64,000 bases of DNA, from the NCBI RefSeq assembly GCF_026262505.1, contig NC_067208.1, positions 12,161,962 through 12,225,961 on the forward strand. Reading direction: 5' to 3'. Position numbers and translations under genes: made by a program. Shown in pieces: positions 61,496-64,000 of this stretch (its first letter is position 1; each line of letters begins with the position of its first letter). The stretch comes from Trichomonas vaginalis G3 (taxonomy: Eukaryota > Parabasalia > Trichomonadida > Trichomonadidae). The notes under the pieces are model-generated. The model was not told the DNA's origin. It made no database searches and saw only the letters and a program-made list of their open reading frames with translations.

Positions 61496-61858
61496 ATGGA
61501 CGCACAGAACTTAGCGAATGCACAGCAACCTGGACAACCAAACCCAGAGAATATTCCAAATGAAGTTAGAATACAAACTGCAATGGCAAACTATGGTCAA
61601 GTGCCAACAGATGTACAAATGCAAACTGCCATGTCAAATGACGCTGCGTTAGGTTTGCCACCATGGTATGCAAATATGAGATGGAAAGAGTTTTATACAA
61701 ACCCTGAAGTGGGATATAAACAACTTTATGCAGATGACGCGAACACAGGAGTTGACCCAGAATATGTTTTCTACCAGAGGAGAAACAGAATGTATGAGCT
61801 CCAGTTAAAGAATGCTATGGAACTCAACAGGAAACGTAAGAGACTAGGCGGACATTAG
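61496..61858 (+). CDS. Polinton protein, 120 aa, element 2
   Basis: Identical in translation to 50502-50864. Leader ATATTTTTATCTAATATTAA before the ATG. Followed after 17 bp by the amphipathic gene, so methyltransferase, membrane protein, 120-aa protein and amphipathic protein form a tight same-strand run. Confidence 0.6.
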   Translation: MDAQNLANAQQPGQPNPENIPNEVRIQTAMANYGQVPTDVQMQTAMSNDAALGLPPWYANMRWKEFYTNPEVGYKQLYADDANTGVDPEYVFYQRRNRMYELQLKNAMELNRKRKRLGGH

Positions 61859-61875
61859 ATTTTACATATAGTAAA

Positions 61876-62118
61876 ATGGGTTTCTTCAGTAAGATAGGAA
61901 ACTTCTTTCGAAATGTTGGAAGAGGTATATGGAATGGAATAAAATCTGTCGGAAGAGGAGTATGGAACGGTGTCAAAAATATTGGTAAAAGAGTAGGTCA
62001 GTTTGTTGGTATTATACCTAAAGACCCTGAACCAGAAGAACAAGCTCCTGTTATACAACAGCCTGAACCTGCACCACAGTCTAGTTGGCAACCAAATCCA
62101 ACACCTCAACCGTATTAA
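61876..62118 (+). CDS. Polinton amphipathic small protein, element 2
   Basis: MGFFSKIGNFFRNVGRGIWN..., 80 codons, three residue differences from 50241-50483. Basic amphipathic front and Pro/Gln/Glu tail are kept. Converges with the minor-capsid-like gene. Confidence 0.6.
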   Translation: MGFFSKIGNFFRNVGRGIWNGIKSVGRGVWNGVKNIGKRVGQFVGIIPKDPEPEEQAPVIQQPEPAPQSSWQPNPTPQPY

Positions 62119-62126
62119 AAAATTAT

Positions 62127-62970
62127 ATTTTTACCGTTCGATAGTAGTTGTATATGAAACTAAGTTCTAAGTAAAACGCATGGTATAATGGAATTATTCT
62201 TTTTCTTCCATCTGTAGTAACCATACTTGAAAGTCTGAAATACTTCCACTTGGTGGTTCGTATAACTTTGTAGGTTTTTCGTAAAAGTCATTTGCCAAGC
62301 ATAAGAAAGAGTTTTGGGCGCCAGAAAATGAAGCATGAACAATAATAGCATCTGGGTCGAAAACATTTTCATATGTTCCATTAGGGTTTTCGACTTCATA
62401 ATAGTCCGGGTGTACTGGATATGCTGCAGGCTGATTTAACATCCTCATAAATCTATACCATGCCAAGTTGTTATATTTTGTAGAAATATAAACGTTTTCT
62501 TCAAGGTCTTCTATTTTATTGATTTTAACAGTTGCGTTTTTCCTGTCATAAATAATATCGAGATGGTATTCTCCTTCGTCAATGTTAAACTGGTTTGCAT
62601 ATTCAATATAGATATCATTTATTTTTTCTTGAAAAGCTTGAAGAGTTGTTTCTAAGTTTATAAGCAAATTAACTTGTAAAAGTTTTCCCTGTTCAAATTT
62701 CTCATACATACGTTTTTCTTTGTTATAGTATCGAACTTCAAAACCGACCGTAAATGGGAAACCATGTATGGCTTCTGAAATGAACTTCATTCTACGAAAG
62801 CCAATAGCTTTTGTGACAGATGGGTCTCTTAACCATCTTAATGGGTAGTCAAAACGATAGCCTTCATGCTTTACGGTCTCTGTCTCAAACTTTTGACCTA
62901 CATTAGTAAAAAGTTCATCTAATGGTTTAGTTGTAGCAACTCTTGAATTTTCTTTTTCTATTGGAAGCAT
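62127..62970 (-). pseudogene. Polinton minor-capsid-like family protein, element 2
   Basis: Close copy of 49389-50236 (KPLDELFTNVGQKFETETVK, YRFDYPLRWLRDPSVTKAIG). About one break. Divergent from the fibre gene with 18 bp between starts, as in element 1. Confidence 0.65.
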
Positions 62971-62988
62971 ATTTTATCTATAATAAAA

Positions 62989-64000
62989 ATGTCAAATGAA
63001 ACAGCGTCTATGAGAGAAATACAACACAACCGACAACTCATTATGCAAGCTCTAAATAAGAACACAACAAACTTTTCAAACTATTCTAAGATATCTGAGT
63101 CATTGAAAGGGGGTGACTTAAAACTGACAATAAACCCTATAACAGATGAGTTTCTATTTCAAGACAATAAGAACAATACTGTCTGTATAAATCCAACAAA
63201 AGGAACTTTAAACGAGAAACCTATAAATGAACTTCTTTTGAAAGCAGATGTTGACAACAAAGCTGACAAAGAATATGTAGACGATGCAATAGCAAAAGAA
63301 GAAGAAAGAGCTAACAATGCTTATGCAACAAAAGAACATACTCATCCTGAACTAGCAGACAAAACATATGTTGACAATAAAATGTCAAGTGAAGTGACAA
63401 GAGCTGAAAACGAATATTCTAAAAAGACTCATATACATTATATTAACCAAATACCAAGTCTTAAGGAAACATTAGAGACAAAAGCAGATAAGACTCATAC
63501 ACATACCATTGCAAATATTACAAACTTACAAGAAACCTTAAACAGGAAAAGTGACGTTGGACATACACATACCATTGCAAATATTACAAACTTACAAGAA
63601 ACCTTAAACAGGAAAAGTGACGTTGGACATACACATTCTATATCTGAAATAACAGACTTAAACGTTAGCCTTGAAAAGAAAGCAGATAAAACATATGTCA
63701 ATGAAATATACCAAAGTTTGATAGGAACAACAAAAAATATTGAAACTATTGTTGGTGACTTTTCTGTCAATGAAGAAAATAAATATTTTAGATGGCAGTT
63801 TGTACAGTCCTTAAAAAATGGTACACGGTGTAAACTCATTCCGAAAAATAACAATGAAATGTATGTAAGCTATAAAAAAATGATGGTACACAAGTTAAAG
63901 TTCCATTAGACAACAACTGCTACTTAAACTTATATGGAGACGAACAAAAGAAATATTTAAGAGTTTATGAAATGGCAGATATGACATTGCCTGACCCAGC
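62989..64000 (+). pseudogene. Polinton phage-like fibre gene, element 2 (runs off window)
   Basis: Same N-terminus (MSNETASMREIQHNRQLIMQ) and shaft as in element 1, but with only two full copies of the 22-residue repeat, then SISEITDLNVSLEKKADKTY and the region leading toward the tip. At least one break inside the window; the tip lies beyond position 64000. Confidence 0.65.

Larger units (their letters stand above)
60263..64000. mobile_element. Polinton/Maverick element 2 (partial, runs off window)
   Basis: Begins AGTGGGGCTTCCAGGCGCG; the first 70 bp equal the left end of element 1 with one mismatch, including the nested hairpin GGGGCT..GGCGC-GTT-GCGCC..AGCCCC. It then carries, in mirror order, the six right-arm genes of element 1. 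Proteins are nearly identical between the two (the 120-aa protein fully so), so both derive from a recent ancestor. At least two of the six genes are broken here. The far end lies outside the window. Confidence 0.85.

Overview
The window is strongly A+T-rich protist DNA and fits a trichomonad (Trichomonas vaginalis or a close relative). The signs are many 33-residue ankyrin repeats of the GHLEVVKYLISIGAN type, ankyrin genes with a DUF3447-like or related N-terminal domain, a Tvmar1-type mariner, giant Polinton/Maverick elements, long intron-free genes and a trichomonad-style initiator (TCATA) just before the thioredoxin ATG. I saw no tRNA, rRNA or CRISPR array and no trichomonad-type introns.

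Host part 1 (1-27763). Genes in order: a 2082-aa IQ/propeller/pseudokinase protein (-), an Ig-like beta-rich protein (+), a thioredoxin (+), a UBA protein (-), an ankyrin gene whose 3' end is a run of ankyrin units separated by 37-bp satellite blocks (+), a broken chimeric ankyrin gene (-), a coiled-coil protein (-), an acidic coiled-coil protein (+), a truncated beta-helix surface-protein fragment (+), and a broken ankyrin gene (+). Between the last two sits a 1335-bp virus-like element (24546-25880) with near-perfect long terminal inverted repeats and a CACGTA target duplication. It holds only small capsid-accessory-like genes.

Polinton 1 (about 27764-51883). This is a 24-kb fossil Polinton/Maverick. 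Its left end is a GC-rich hairpin terminus beginning AGTGGGGCTTCC. Its parts include a large basic coiled-coil protein, a major capsid protein candidate, minor capsid-like proteins, a D5/SF3-type helicase remnant, a packaging ATPase remnant, protein-primed DNA polymerase B and integrase remnants, a phage-like fibre with a 22-residue repeat, small amphipathic proteins and a D12-class adenine methyltransferase. Some genes are open, but the core replication, integration and packaging genes are broken many times over. Intergenic tandem repeats with nested palindromes (223-bp and 193-bp periods) separate several genes. The right terminal repeat is not recognisable. The element ends about 60 bp before a host C2/ankyrin gene.

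Host part 2 (51943-60262). A C2-domain plus ankyrin protein is followed by 1.7 kb of inverted-repeat-rich spacer. Next comes an 871-aa ankyrin gene split by a 1303-bp Tvmar1-like mariner. Subtracting the mariner and one TA leaves the ankyrin frame continuous, so this insertion is young.

Polinton 2 (60263 to beyond 64000). This starts with the same 70-bp terminus and carries, in mirror order, close copies of the right-arm genes of Polinton 1 (methyltransferase, 43-aa membrane protein, 120-aa protein, amphipathic protein, minor capsid-like protein, fibre). It runs off the window. The two copies belong to one family and diverged recently.
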